The position numbers and the translations under genes were made by a program. DNA of 64,000 nucleotides from Leptolyngbya sp. Heron Island J (lineage in GTDB: Bacteria > Cyanobacteriota > Cyanobacteriia > Phormidesmidales > Phormidesmidaceae), in assembly GCF_000482245.1 (NCBI RefSeq), contig NZ_AWNH01000046.1, forward strand, positions 23,856 to 87,855, in the 5' to 3' direction. This document shows positions 33,241-42,437 of the stretch, piece by piece. Position 1 is the stretch's first letter; every line of letters begins with the position of its first letter. Under the pieces are notes generated by a model that was not told the origin of the DNA, did no database searches, and saw only the letters and a list, made by a program, of their open reading frames with translations.

Positions 33241-34965
33241 CTATGAGGCTAAACTGACCAGGGCCATGCGTTGTTCTAAATACGCTTGCAGTCGACGGGC
33301 ATTCATCGGTTTGCCAATTAAATAACCCTGGGCGAAATCACACTGATAGGTTTCTAGTAGAGATTGTTCTTCAAGGGTTTCTACCCCTTCTGCAACAATA
33401 CTGAGACCTAAATCGTGCCCCATGTCGATAGCTGATTTGAGAATAATCTGATTTTTGGGATCAGTAGTTACCCCGCGCACAAAGCAGTTGTCAATTTTGA
33501 GCGTATCGATGGGAAGTCTTTGTAGATAGCTGAGCGAGGAGTAGCCGGTACCAAAATCGTCTACAGCTAACCGAATGCCCAGGTGCTTGAGTTCATTTAA
33601 GGTCCGTATAGCGGCATTGGCATCTTGAATCAGGGCGGTTTCCGTAATTTCTAACTCCAGCAAGCTGGGGGATAGGTTGCTCTGTTGTAGGGTTTTAGCC
33701 ACCTGTTGTGTCAGATTACCTTGATTAAACTGAACGCTGGATAGGTTAACTGACATATGACGCAGACCCAGGTTCATATCTTGCCATTGGCGTGCTTGAC
33801 GGCAGGCAGTTTCGAGCACCCACTGACCAATGGCAAGGATTAACCCTGTTTCTTCTGCAAGTGGAATAAACAACCCCGGTGAGATATTGCCTGCTTCGGG
33901 GTGGTGCCAGCGGATGAGGGCTTCGGCCCCTTCGATATGGCCTGTCCGTAGATTAAGCTGAGGTTGATAGTGTAATTCAAATTCATCGCGTTCTAGTGCA
34001 TAGCGCAGCCAGGTTTCTAGCCGAATTTGGTACTCGGTGGCGATGGGCATATTGGGCTGATAAAACTGGCAGTAGTTACTTTTTTGGCGCTTGGCATATT
34101 CCAGAGCTGCATCGGCTTGACGCATGAGTACAGGTAGTTTTTCACTGTTGTCTGGATACATGGCCACACCCACGCTGGCGGTGAGAAAGACTTCATGCCC
34201 TGGCAGTGAAAATGGTCGACTCAGGGCATCCATTAGCTCTGTGGCCAGCTGTCTAACTGTGGCGAGGTGCTCTACATTGCCGAGAGTAACGGCAAACTGG
34301 TTGCCAGTGAGACGGGCCAGAGGGGTGTTTGCTGGTAGACAGGCCTGGAGACGATGGCTAGCGGACTGGAGCACTGCATCACCGGCTGGATAGCCCAGGA
34401 TATTGTTGATTTGTCTGAGGCGGTCCAGGCTAATGGAAAGTAGGGCGACTGGTTGGGTGGATGTTTGGATTAGCTGGGTAAAGCGTTGTTCAAATAAAAG
34501 ATGATTGGGTAACTTGGTGAGGCTGTCGTAGTAGCACAGGCGATTGAGGTGTTCTGCGGCCAGGCGTAAGTGGCTGAGGTAGTGGTTGCTGATGGCGGCT
34601 TGATGGTTGAGGCGAGTTGAGATCGCAGCAATCAACACATCATCTGAAAAAGGCCGCAGCAGGCAATCATCCGCCCCCATTTGCATCGTTTCTCGCAAAT
34701 GCCGGTGGTCATACAGCGAGCTGAGCAAGATAAATGGTGTAATCACCAACTGCACGTCGTTACGCATTTGTTGCAACACATAATGACCGTTGCAGTCGCT
34801 TAGCTCCCAATCACAGACCACTAAGTTTGGATTTTGGAGGCGAGCCCGCTCTAGCCCGGCGGCTCCGGTATCCACCTGATCGACGCTGTAGCCTGCGGCT
34901 GCAATCATTTGTGCGGTTGTCGACGGTTTTAACCTCGATGATCCAATCAGTAAAATCTTTTGCAT
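33241..34965 (-). CDS. REC-GGDEF-EAL c-di-GMP regulator, degenerate GGDEF
   Basis: 574 residues: a receiver domain (1-115, phospho-acceptor D52 in VVCDWELSD), a diguanylate cyclase domain (about 145-300) and an EAL phosphodiesterase domain (about 325-565). The GGDEF signature is replaced by LTGNQF (residues 219-224), so synthase activity is unlikely; GTP-binding regulation is still possible. The EAL domain keeps EALIRW, NLSSVQF, ETALI, DDFGTGYSSL and KIDNCFV. The protein should hydrolyse c-di-GMP when its receiver is phosphorylated. No partner histidine kinase is adjacent. Confidence 0.9.
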   Translation of the reverse strand: MQKILLIGSSRLKPSTTAQMIAAAGYSVDQVDTGAAGLERARLQNPNLVVCDWELSDCNGHYVLQQMRNDVQLVITPFILLSSLYDHRHLRETMQMGADDCLLRPFSDDVLIAAISTRLNHQAAISNHYLSHLRLAAEHLNRLCYYDSLTKLPNHLLFEQRFTQLIQTSTQPVALLSISLDRLRQINNILGYPAGDAVLQSASHRLQACLPANTPLARLTGNQFAVTLGNVEHLATVRQLATELMDALSRPFSLPGHEVFLTASVGVAMYPDNSEKLPVLMRQADAALEYAKRQKSNYCQFYQPNMPIATEYQIRLETWLRYALERDEFELHYQPQLNLRTGHIEGAEALIRWHHPEAGNISPGLFIPLAEETGLILAIGQWVLETACRQARQWQDMNLGLRHMSVNLSSVQFNQGNLTQQVAKTLQQSNLSPSLLELEITETALIQDANAAIRTLNELKHLGIRLAVDDFGTGYSSLSYLQRLPIDTLKIDNCFVRGVTTDPKNQIILKSAIDMGHDLGLSIVAEGVETLEEQSLLETYQCDFAQGYLIGKPMNARRLQAYLEQRMALVSLAS

Positions 34966-35160
34966 AGATGCTATGTTGCAACCCTCATCAAACGTCGGGC
35001 AACAGATGCATGTTGGGACAGCCTATGGTGAACTATCGCCCAAGTGTTTGACGGTTCCCACAGTTGTCCTAGAATGCCCGAGACAAGATGGAATCAATCG
35101 ATAGTGAGGGTAATAGGCAGCGAGCCGATAGGCGTTGCCTACAGTCTTTGCTAATCGGCC

Positions 35161-36504
35161 TTAAAGGGCAAACTGTTCCAGGGTTTGGGCAAAGGGAGGA
35201 TAGGATACCGCCGCCGCTTCAGCCTGGTGAATGGTTGTGGCTCCGCTGGCCCGCAACGCTGCAATTGCTAAACTCATGGCGATGCGATGGTCAGTAAAGC
35301 TATCGACATCGGTGCCAGTCAGGGTGGCTCCCCCTTGAATTTCTAGACCGTCGGGCAGCTCACTGACCGAGGCTCCCAGATGATTTAGCTGGCTGGCAGT
35401 TACGGCAATGCGATCGCTTTCTTTAACCCGTAGCTCGGCGGCATCTTCAATGCGAGTGGTTCCTTCAGCAAAGAGGGCCGCTACTGCCAGGATAGGGACT
35501 TCATCAATTAACCGAGGAATCAGATTGCCGCCAATGGTGCAGGCCTGGAGCTGGCTGGTCCTTACGCGAATGTCTGCCACAGGTTCTCCGGTCACCTCGC
35601 GACTGTTTTCTAAGGTAATATCGGCGTTCATCTGTTGCAGTGCGTCTAAAATGCCAGTACGAGTAGGATTGACGCCGACATTTTCAATCACCAAATCGGA
35701 GTCTGGCACAATCGCGGCGGCTACCATCCAATAGGCGGCAGAGCTAATATCGCCCGGTACAATCACGGTCTGCCCCTGGAGCTGGCTAGGGCCATGCAGT
35801 GTGACTCGGCGAGCACCATGGTCAACAGTGAGGTGAGCGCCAAAGGCTCTCAGCATGCGCTCGCTATGATCCCGCGAGATGCTAGGTTCGGTGACGATGG
35901 TATCGCCATCAATTGATAGTCCGGCTAGTAAGATACAGGACTTGACCTGGGCTGAGGCAATGGGGGAGTGATAGTGGATAGGGGATAGGATTTGTCCTTG
36001 AATGGCTAGGGGGGCCAGCCGATTGTTGTTGCGACCCCAGATTTGAGCGCCCATGGCGGTGAGGGGTTTAATCACGCGGGCCATGGGTCGCGATCGCAAT
36101 GAGGCATCGCCAGTTACCGTAAAGAATCGCTCAGGATGAGAGGCCAGTAGCCCTAGCATTAGCCTGAGGGTAGTGCCTGAGTTACCGGCATCTAAAACAT
36201 CCACTGGTTCCTGGAGCTGACCTACACCTAACCCTTTGACAGTGACCCATTCCGCTTCCAGGTCAGAAATCTCAGCTCCCATAGCCCGAAAACAAGCCGC
36301 TGTGCGACGAGGGTCTTCACCCAATAGCAGACCCTTGATCCGGGTTTCACCGCTAGCCAGGGCTCCTAACATCAAAGACCGATGGGAAATAGATTTATCT
36401 CCGGGTATCTGTAATCGCCCCTGAAGCCCTCTGCCACTGGCTGTGATTGTCCAGGCCTGACGGGCAGACGCATCGGTTTTAATTAACAAAGCAGGGGCAA
36501 CCAT
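35161..36504 (-). CDS. aroA: 3-phosphoshikimate 1-carboxyvinyltransferase (EPSP synthase, class II type)
   Basis: 447 residues. Substrate-binding [58 protein letters not shown], and RVKESDRI...[10 protein letters not shown] are all present. The RPMxRVIxPL and SAQVKS forms, and [13 protein letters not shown], resemble class II EPSP synthases. It joins shikimate-3-phosphate with phosphoenolpyruvate. It has a 15-residue extension before the core. Upstream is the lipoprotein gene, 56 bases away, on the same strand. Confidence 0.95.
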   Translation of the reverse strand: MVAPALLIKTDASARQAWTITASGRGLQGRLQIPGDKSISHRSLMLGALASGETRIKGLLLGEDPRRTAACFRAMGAEISDLEAEWVTVKGLGVGQLQEPVDVLDAGNSGTTLRLMLGLLASHPERFFTVTGDASLRSRPMARVIKPLTAMGAQIWGRNNNRLAPLAIQGQILSPIHYHSPIASAQVKSCILLAGLSIDGDTIVTEPSISRDHSERMLRAFGAHLTVDHGARRVTLHGPSQLQGQTVIVPGDISSAAYWMVAAAIVPDSDLVIENVGVNPTRTGILDALQQMNADITLENSREVTGEPVADIRVRTSQLQACTIGGNLIPRLIDEVPILAVAALFAEGTTRIEDAAELRVKESDRIAVTASQLNHLGASVSELPDGLEIQGGATLTGTDVDSFTDHRIAMSLAIAALRASGATTIHQAEAAAVSYPPFAQTLEQFAL

Positions 36505-36559
36505 GGCAATAGACTCAGCAAGCGGCGTTTCTGATTCTATCGTGACCTGTAGCCCTGAC

Positions 36560-37147
36560 TTATTCAGCGGTGGGAGTTTCTGGAGTTTCTGGGGTTTCTG
36601 CGTCTGTACCTACAGGGACTTCAGCGCCACAGTAAGTGTTGATGTTGTTGACTAGAGTGGCTTCGTCTTGAGATAAGGTCTGTAGATTAGTGAACGCTGT
36701 GTTGGCTTTACCCTGAAACTCTTCTAAGACGTTACTCAAGTCAGTTTCCGATTGAGCATTGGCGACTAACTGCATCGCTTCACCGGCCACATTTAATTCC
36801 TGGGCTGAGCCAGTAATGATTTCAGCATAGCCATTACGATATTCGGCGAGTTGTTCATCTGATAATTCCAACTCATTTAAGCTGGTCACCATGCTATCGA
36901 TGCTGCCCACTACTTTGTCGACGGCACTAATGTATTGGGTGGCGGCAGTTTGAATATCTCCCAGACTTTCAGCGCCCTGGGCCTGTTGGGTAAAGGTGTC
37001 GATTTCGGTTTCAAACTCATCCTTGAATACTTGGGCCTGGTTAATCACATCGGCAAACTCATTACACTGAGCCACCGTTGAAGGGCCACAGCTAGTTAGC
37101 GTGAAGACGGCTAACCCCGCTGACAAAATTGAGCGTGAAAGGCGCAT
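36560..37147 (-). CDS. Lipoprotein with coiled-coil body, unknown function
   Basis: 195 residues from the ATG at 37147; a GTG 8 codons upstream is in frame. The signal ends in a lipobox (VFTLTSC). The mature body is almost wholly helical and acidic ([30 protein letters not shown]...[18 protein letters not shown]), with a Cys at the end of the helical bundle. It finishes with a Thr-Pro-Glu repeat tail ([11 protein letters not shown]). The fold resembles helical periplasmic lipoproteins. It lies directly upstream of aroA on the same strand, but the connection may be chance. Confidence 0.7.
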   Translation of the reverse strand: MRLSRSILSAGLAVFTLTSCGPSTVAQCNEFADVINQAQVFKDEFETEIDTFTQQAQGAESLGDIQTAATQYISAVDKVVGSIDSMVTSLNELELSDEQLAEYRNGYAEIITGSAQELNVAGEAMQLVANAQSETDLSNVLEEFQGKANTAFTNLQTLSQDEATLVNNINTYCGAEVPVGTDAETPETPETPTAE

Positions 37148-37377
37148 TAGATTGGTTCTCGTTATGGTCACTATGGCATTAACAGTTTGAACATTAGTTA
37201 ATGCGGGACAGTAATCTCTTTTACAATTTACCCAGTCTGATAGTAAATACGTTCAAACTAGAGTACACCTGTCAGGAATTCTTCGGCATCTCTTAAAAAG
37301 CTTGTTTTTACGGACAAAGCACCCCATACACAATAGATTAAACTTGATAAATCTTTAACTGGCTCGGTTGTGCCTTC

Positions 37378-38574
37378 ATGAGTGTCAGCATTTCGCAATA
37401 TCGTCAGACCATTCCAGCGTTAAAGAACAAAGCCTATTTTAACTATGGTGGTCAAGGGCCAATGGGGATTAGTACCCTGAATGCTATCCAGGCGGCCCAT
37501 CAAACCATTCAGACCCGTGGACCTTTTAGTAGTGCCGTTAACCACTGGATGCAAGCTGAAGGGGAGAAAACTCGGCAGGGGCTGGCGGCAGACTTAGCGG
37601 TTGATCCCAAGACGATTGCCCTGACTGAAAATGTAACGGTTGGTTGCAACGTTGCTCTATGGGGGATGTCCTGGCAAAGTGGCGATCATATTCTTCTGTC
37701 TGACTGTGAGCATCCTGGTATTTTTGCTGCCGTGTACGAACTGCAACGGCGCTATGGCCTTGAGGTTAGTGTTTTTTCTCATCTGGATCAGCTGAATACC
37801 ACCGATCCCCTGGCTACCATTGAGGCCCATCTGCGATCGACCACTCGTCTGGTGGTGGTGAGTCATATTCTTTGGAATACCGGCCAGGTAATGCCGCTGG
37901 CAGAAATCAGTCAGCTTTGTCACGGACGTTCCCAGCCAGTGCGGGTGCTGTCAGATGCAGCTCAGTCAGTGGGGATGTTGCCCCTCAAGCTGGCGGAAAC
38001 TGGAGTCGACTTCTATGGGTTTACGGGACATAAATGGTACTGTGGCCCTGCTGGACTGGGTGGTCTCTATGTTAGCCCTGAGGCCATGGCGGAGCTATCA
38101 CCGACATTTATTGGCTGGCGTGGGATCACGACGAATGATCAGGGACAGCCGACGGGCTGGGAGCCTGATGCACGTCGATATGAGGTGGCGACTTCTAATG
38201 TGGCATTGTGTAGTGGGTTACGGGTTGCGATCGCAAAGCACAACGAATGGGGCACTACAGAAGAACGCTATTTTCGCATTTGTCAACTCAGCAGCTATCT
38301 TTGGGGCAAGCTTAACAGCCTGCGTTCTGTTCGATGTCTTTTAAAATCTCCTCCAGAGTCTGGATTGGTCTCGTTCCAAATCTTTCAAGCAGGAGAGCAC
38401 TCACCAAAACTGCATCAAAAGTTAGTGGTTTATTTAGAATCACAACAGTTCTACCTGCGCACCCTGTTATCGCCTAGCTGTGTTAGAGCCTGTACCCATT
38501 ACTTCACAACAGAGTCTGAAATTGATCGTCTAGTAGATGCCATAGAAACGTTCTTAGGCAAGCAGGCTTTGTAA
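37378..38574 (+). CDS. C-DES-type L-cyst(e)ine C-S lyase / cysteine desulfurase-like enzyme (class V PLP)
   Basis: 398 residues. N-terminal YFNYGGQGPMGISTLNAI, ALTENVTVGCN, the PLP aspartate in LSDAAQSVG and K219 in YGFTGHKWYCGPAGLG mark a class V PLP enzyme. The FNYGGQG start and the short length match the Synechocystis C-DES (cystine C-S lyase) group rather than IscS/SufS. The active-site cysteine loop expected in desulfurases is not evident, which fits a lyase. It liberates persulfide sulfur from cystine, possibly for iron-sulfur clusters. Monocistronic. Confidence 0.82.
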   Translation: MSVSISQYRQTIPALKNKAYFNYGGQGPMGISTLNAIQAAHQTIQTRGPFSSAVNHWMQAEGEKTRQGLAADLAVDPKTIALTENVTVGCNVALWGMSWQSGDHILLSDCEHPGIFAAVYELQRRYGLEVSVFSHLDQLNTTDPLATIEAHLRSTTRLVVVSHILWNTGQVMPLAEISQLCHGRSQPVRVLSDAAQSVGMLPLKLAETGVDFYGFTGHKWYCGPAGLGGLYVSPEAMAELSPTFIGWRGITTNDQGQPTGWEPDARRYEVATSNVALCSGLRVAIAKHNEWGTTEERYFRICQLSSYLWGKLNSLRSVRCLLKSPPESGLVSFQIFQAGEHSPKLHQKLVVYLESQQFYLRTLLSPSCVRACTHYFTTESEIDRLVDAIETFLGKQAL

Positions 38575-38703
38575 GGATATGGAGGCTTAGTAACGGATAG
38601 TTTCTCTAAGCCCTGTGGATGAAAAAAGTATGGGAGCATAGCGGAGCCACTTTATCGATCTTGAGACTTGATGGTCTGAACTAGCTAAGGGTGACGCATC
38701 AGC

Positions 38704-40839
38704 ATGAGACGCTTGTTTAGCATATTCCCCAGAGACTTTCGTGTTCCCATCCGTCGGGTGCTGGTGGTGCCGTTTGTGCTCCAGATTTGTGCCACTGTGG
38801 GATTGGTTGGCTATCTTTCGTTTCTCAATAGCCAACAGACTGTGCAAAGTTTGACTTCTCAGCTACGAATGGAAGTCTCGGCCCGTATTCAAAAAGAGTT
38901 ACAAGGATATTTTGAAACTCCCCATGAAATTAATCGCTTAAATGCGACTGCTTTAATCCATGACGTGATTGATGTTGCCAATGCCACTCGTGGTGAAGCG
39001 CAGCTCTATCAACAGATGCGAATTGCCCCAAATATTGCGTTTGTTTACTGTGGCAATAATAGGGGAGATTTTTTTGGTGTTTTACGAGCACCGGAGGATG
39101 GTTCTCTACAGTTGTCTTATAGCAATGCTGCGACGAAAGGAAAGCGTCAATATTACATGTTGAATGTACGGGGGCAGCGCACCTATTTTTCCCATCAGTT
39201 AACGGAGACCTTTGACGCCAGGCAGCGACCCTGGTATCGGGCGGCTACCCAAGCTCAGCAACCAGTATGGACGGATGTTTATATTGCCTTTACCACTAGA
39301 TTGCCCAATATCACAGCGGGACTGCCGGTTTATGATCGCTCAGGACAACGATTGCTGGGGGTGTGTGCAGCTGATGTTGTTTTGCCAGAAGAGTTTCGTG
39401 ATTTTCTGAGAGAGCTAGAGATTGGGAAGTCGGGTCAGGCGTTTGTGATGGATCGTGAAGGGCGTTTAATCTCTAGCTCTGCGGATGAACCTTTGATGCT
39501 AGGAGATCAGGATGATCCTAAATTTTTGCAGGCTGTGAATAGTCAAGATCCCATTGTTCAGGGTACTACACAATATATTTTGGATCACTTTGGTAGTTTG
39601 CAGGAAATTGTGCGATCGCGACAGCTCAACTTTCAGTTAGAAGGTAAGCGACATTTTGTCCAAGTGCTGCCGTTTAACGACGGTCGCGGTCTCGACTGGT
39701 TAATCGTAGTGGCGATTCCAGAAACTGACTTTATGGGACAGATTTATGCCAATAACCGCAATACCATCGGGCTCATGCTGTTAGCCCTTGGTATAGCTAT
39801 TGGTATTGGCTTGCTGATTACCCGCTGGCTGACCCAACCGGTTTTACGCATCACCCAGGCATCCGAAGCCATTTCTAAAGGAGCCCTCAACCGTAGAGAC
39901 CTGAGACTGCGAGAGAGTCAGACCGGCCCCATCAGTGAATTACGGACATTGGCCTCTGCATTTGACAGCATGGCCAGTCAGCTCAAAACATCTTTTGAAA
40001 CCTTAGAAGATAAAGTCAGAGAACGCACTGCCGAACTGGCCAATGCTAATGCTCAAATTAGCACTCTGAATGACAAGCTCAAAGCCGAAAATCTGCGGAT
40101 GGGAGCAGAGCTTGACGTAGTCAGAAGAATTCAACAAATGATACTACCCAAGGACGAGGAATTAAGAAAAGTCAAAGGCCTCGACATCGTTGGGTTCATG
40201 GAACCCGCTGATGAGGTGGGTGGAGACTACTACGATGTGCTACAGACAGGAGATATTGTCACCTTGGGTATCGGTGATGTTACCGGTCATGGTTTAGAAA
40301 GTGGCATGTTAATGCTCATGACCCAAACAGCGGTACGCACTTTACAAGAAATTCAAGAGCATGACCCGATTAAGTTTTTAGAAACCCTCAACCGGACTAT
40401 TTATCAGAATGTGCAGCGGATGGATTCTGAGAAAAATCTAACCCTGGCCATTCTTAATTATTCCGATGGGTGTGTTAGCATCAGTGGTCAGCATGAAGAG
40501 ATTCTGATCGTGAGAGCTGACAGCACAATTGAAAGCATTGATACGATAGACTTAGGGATGCCCATTGGTCTGGATGATAATATTGCCGACTTTATTAATT
40601 ATGTCAGTGTGCAGCTGCAGCCTGGGGATGGAGTTGTACTCTATACAGATGGCATCCCTGAAGCGTATAACTTGTACAAAAAACAATATGGCATGTCGCG
40701 TCTGTATCAAGTTATCGCCCATAGCTGGAGTGGTACAGCTGACGAGGTTAAACAGGCTATTATTCATGATGTTAAGGCATTTATCGGTGCACAAAAAGTA
40801 TTTGATGATATCACGTTGCTTATTCTCAAACGGCGGTAG
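38704..40839 (+). CDS. Cache-HAMP-SpoIIE PP2C protein phosphatase (IcfG-like)
   Basis: 711 residues. A first membrane helix (18-40) and a second (355-375) bracket an extracytoplasmic dCache sensor (about 45-345, GYFETPHEINRL ... DARQRPWYRAA ... GRGLDWLIVVAIPE). Then a HAMP domain (376-430), a coiled coil (430-470, ELANANAQISTLNDKLK) and the SpoIIE-type PP2C domain (485-711, EVGGDYYDVLQTGDIVTLGIGDVTGHG) with metal Asp residues (GGDYYD, GDVTGHG, YTDGIPEAY). The next gene is an ATP-binding anti-sigma-type protein, as with Synechocystis IcfG and Slr1861, where the phosphatase reactivates a STAS antagonist. Confidence 0.9.
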   Translation: MRRLFSIFPRDFRVPIRRVLVVPFVLQICATVGLVGYLSFLNSQQTVQSLTSQLRMEVSARIQKELQGYFETPHEINRLNATALIHDVIDVANATRGEAQLYQQMRIAPNIAFVYCGNNRGDFFGVLRAPEDGSLQLSYSNAATKGKRQYYMLNVRGQRTYFSHQLTETFDARQRPWYRAATQAQQPVWTDVYIAFTTRLPNITAGLPVYDRSGQRLLGVCAADVVLPEEFRDFLRELEIGKSGQAFVMDREGRLISSSADEPLMLGDQDDPKFLQAVNSQDPIVQGTTQYILDHFGSLQEIVRSRQLNFQLEGKRHFVQVLPFNDGRGLDWLIVVAIPETDFMGQIYANNRNTIGLMLLALGIAIGIGLLITRWLTQPVLRITQASEAISKGALNRRDLRLRESQTGPISELRTLASAFDSMASQLKTSFETLEDKVRERTAELANANAQISTLNDKLKAENLRMGAELDVVRRIQQMILPKDEELRKVKGLDIVGFMEPADEVGGDYYDVLQTGDIVTLGIGDVTGHGLESGMLMLMTQTAVRTLQEIQEHDPIKFLETLNRTIYQNVQRMDSEKNLTLAILNYSDGCVSISGQHEEILIVRADSTIESIDTIDLGMPIGLDDNIADFINYVSVQLQPGDGVVLYTDGIPEAYNLYKKQYGMSRLYQVIAHSWSGTADEVKQAIIHDVKAFIGAQKVFDDITLLILKRR

Positions 40840-40935
40840 CGATATTCATCCAACCATTGAGTATTCAATAACCTTTAATCAAAGATTTTCCTGACGACTC
40901 ATGATGACAAAATCGATGTTCTAGGAGAAAATCGG

Positions 40936-41526
40936 ATGCACCAGATCTTTGGTGATTATATTAACGTCCTACCACCTGATCGTGACTCTCTAGAACTCAG
41001 CTTTACCTCCACATCGGAGGACATCAAAAATCTTTGGCGAAATCAGCGTCTATCCGCTCACTTTTTAGCGAATTGTTTTATCAACTTTCTGCCGTTGGAT
41101 GAGAATAATCCTGAAGAAGAGCAGCGTATTAAGGAAGCTCAAGGTTCTATCAGCTATGTTGCTAATGAGCTGATAGAAAATGCGGTGAAATTTAACCTAG
41201 AGGCTGTGAGTCATCAGGTGAAACTGGGTATTTACTTCCTTGAAAGCTCAGAATTGATAGCGGTGATATTTGCCACTAATACAGTCGATAAAACTCAGGC
41301 GGAGACCTTTCAGACTTTCATCAAAAAGCTATTAGCATCTGACCCACAAGAATTATATATACAACAATTAGAAGCTAGTGCTAACGATCACGACTCCACG
41401 CAATCTGGCCTGGGATTTTTGACCATGATCAATGACTATCAGGCCCGGCTTGGCTGGAAGTTTGAGTCGTTGTCAACAATTCCCGATCTTATTGCGGTCA
41501 CAGTGATGGCTCAGGTGATTGTATAG
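40936..41526 (+). CDS. Anti-sigma-type ATP-binding protein (Slr1861-like, DUF6272)
   Basis: 196 residues. The N-box ISYVANELIENAVKFN and the later G-box-like SGLGFLTMINDY are HATPase-type motifs, as in serine-kinase anti-sigma factors. An AGGAG lies just upstream of the ATG. It follows the SpoIIE-type phosphatase by 97 bases. In Synechocystis, Slr1861 phosphorylates STAS antagonists and IcfG removes the phosphate. No STAS gene is nearby, so the third partner must be elsewhere. The first 30 residues are non-conserved. Confidence 0.77.
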   Translation: MHQIFGDYINVLPPDRDSLELSFTSTSEDIKNLWRNQRLSAHFLANCFINFLPLDENNPEEEQRIKEAQGSISYVANELIENAVKFNLEAVSHQVKLGIYFLESSELIAVIFATNTVDKTQAETFQTFIKKLLASDPQELYIQQLEASANDHDSTQSGLGFLTMINDYQARLGWKFESLSTIPDLIAVTVMAQVIV

Positions 41527-41734
41527 CGTTTTTGAGCGCCGCTAGAAGATAATTAACTAGTTCAGATGACCTATCAATATTTACGTTATAGAGGCTACCA
41601 AAAATCAATGTGTGGGGTCTGCCCCATCGTGGATTTTGCCCTAGTAGTTAAAGAATTTATTTTTGCTGCATTTTTATCCACTATCACTAGGCTTGTGCTA
41701 GCGTTTGGTTAGATTTATTTTCGGCTGTGTAATC

Positions 41735-41763
41735 TTTTGTACAAACGGTTCTCCGAATATAAT
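41735..41763 (+). promoter_or_regulatory. Predicted promoter of the RRM gene
   Basis: A perfect -10 TATAAT (41758-41763) follows a weak -35 (TTTTGT, 41735-41740) with 17-base spacing. Transcription would start near 41770, giving a leader of about 25 bases before the ATG at 41795 with its GGAGAA. Confidence 0.5.
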
Positions 41764-41794
41764 TCTATGTCCTTTTAACTTTGGAGAATCCCGC

Positions 41795-42091
41795 ATGTCA
41801 GTTTATGTTGGAAACTTGTCCTATGACGCTACTCAAGAAGATGTAACTGAGGTGTTTGCTGAGTACGGTACTGTCAAAAGTGCCCATCTACCTACTGATC
41901 GAGAAACAGGCCGACCGCGCGGGTTTGCATTTGTTGAGATGCAAACCGGTGAAGAGGAGGCTGCGGCGATTGAGGCTTTAGATGGTGCCGAGTGGATGGG
42001 TCGCGTGCTTAAGGTGAATAAAGCAAAGCCTCGTGAGCCCCGGAACTCATCTGGAGGTAAGTGGGGTAATAAAGGTGGCGGCAGCTATTAA
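41795..42091 (+). CDS. Single-RRM RNA-binding protein (Rbp)
   Basis: 98 residues from the ATG at 41795; GGAGAA lies 8 bases upstream. One RRM domain fills residues 1-80: RNP2 VYVGNLSY at the start and RNP1 RGFAFVEM in the middle. The C-terminus is a short glycine tail (SSGGKWGNKGGGSY). Cyanobacterial Rbp proteins are often cold-induced, bind RNA and some localise photosystem mRNAs. The longer open frame upstream lacks the promoter space. A strong terminator follows at 42153. Confidence 0.93.
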   Translation: MSVYVGNLSYDATQEDVTEVFAEYGTVKSAHLPTDRETGRPRGFAFVEMQTGEEEAAAIEALDGAEWMGRVLKVNKAKPREPRNSSGGKWGNKGGGSY

Positions 42092-42152
42092 GTCGTAACA
42101 CTTACTGGCACATTTGTATAAATCCTCTTTAGAGATGGGATTTTGAACTCAG

Positions 42153-42188
42153 AAACCATGCAGGGTTGCTTGCATGGTTTCTTCTTAT
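42153..42188 (+). terminator. Intrinsic terminator after the RRM gene
   Basis: AAACCATGCA (42153-42162) and TGCATGGTTT (42171-42180), a perfect 10-bp stem with an 8-base loop, followed by a pyrimidine-rich CTTCTTAT. About 60 bases after the stop codon. Confidence 0.7.
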
Positions 42189-42437
42189 CTCTGGCAATGG
42201 TCATGCCTGGATTTCCGATGTCATGTGATTAATGTCACATCCTAAAACCTGGAATTCTTCCTGACAGGATTGGAGCTTGTTTCGTGTTGGATGACTAAAT
42301 GTTGCAACGGTGACTCCCACTGCAACAGATAGGCTGACAACATGTACCTGTTGTAGCTGGTACTGGGTACGCTCTCCCTCGATATCCTGAATTCAATCTT
42401 TTACTGACTCATCTGCTATTCAAAGGAGCTGTCATAA
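42189..42437 (+). other. Upstream region of the alpha-amylase gene
   Basis: About 250 bases between the RRM terminator and the amylase start. It holds the promoter and the ribosome-binding AAAGGAG (42422-42428). No gene, operator or RNA motif stood out. Confidence 0.4.
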
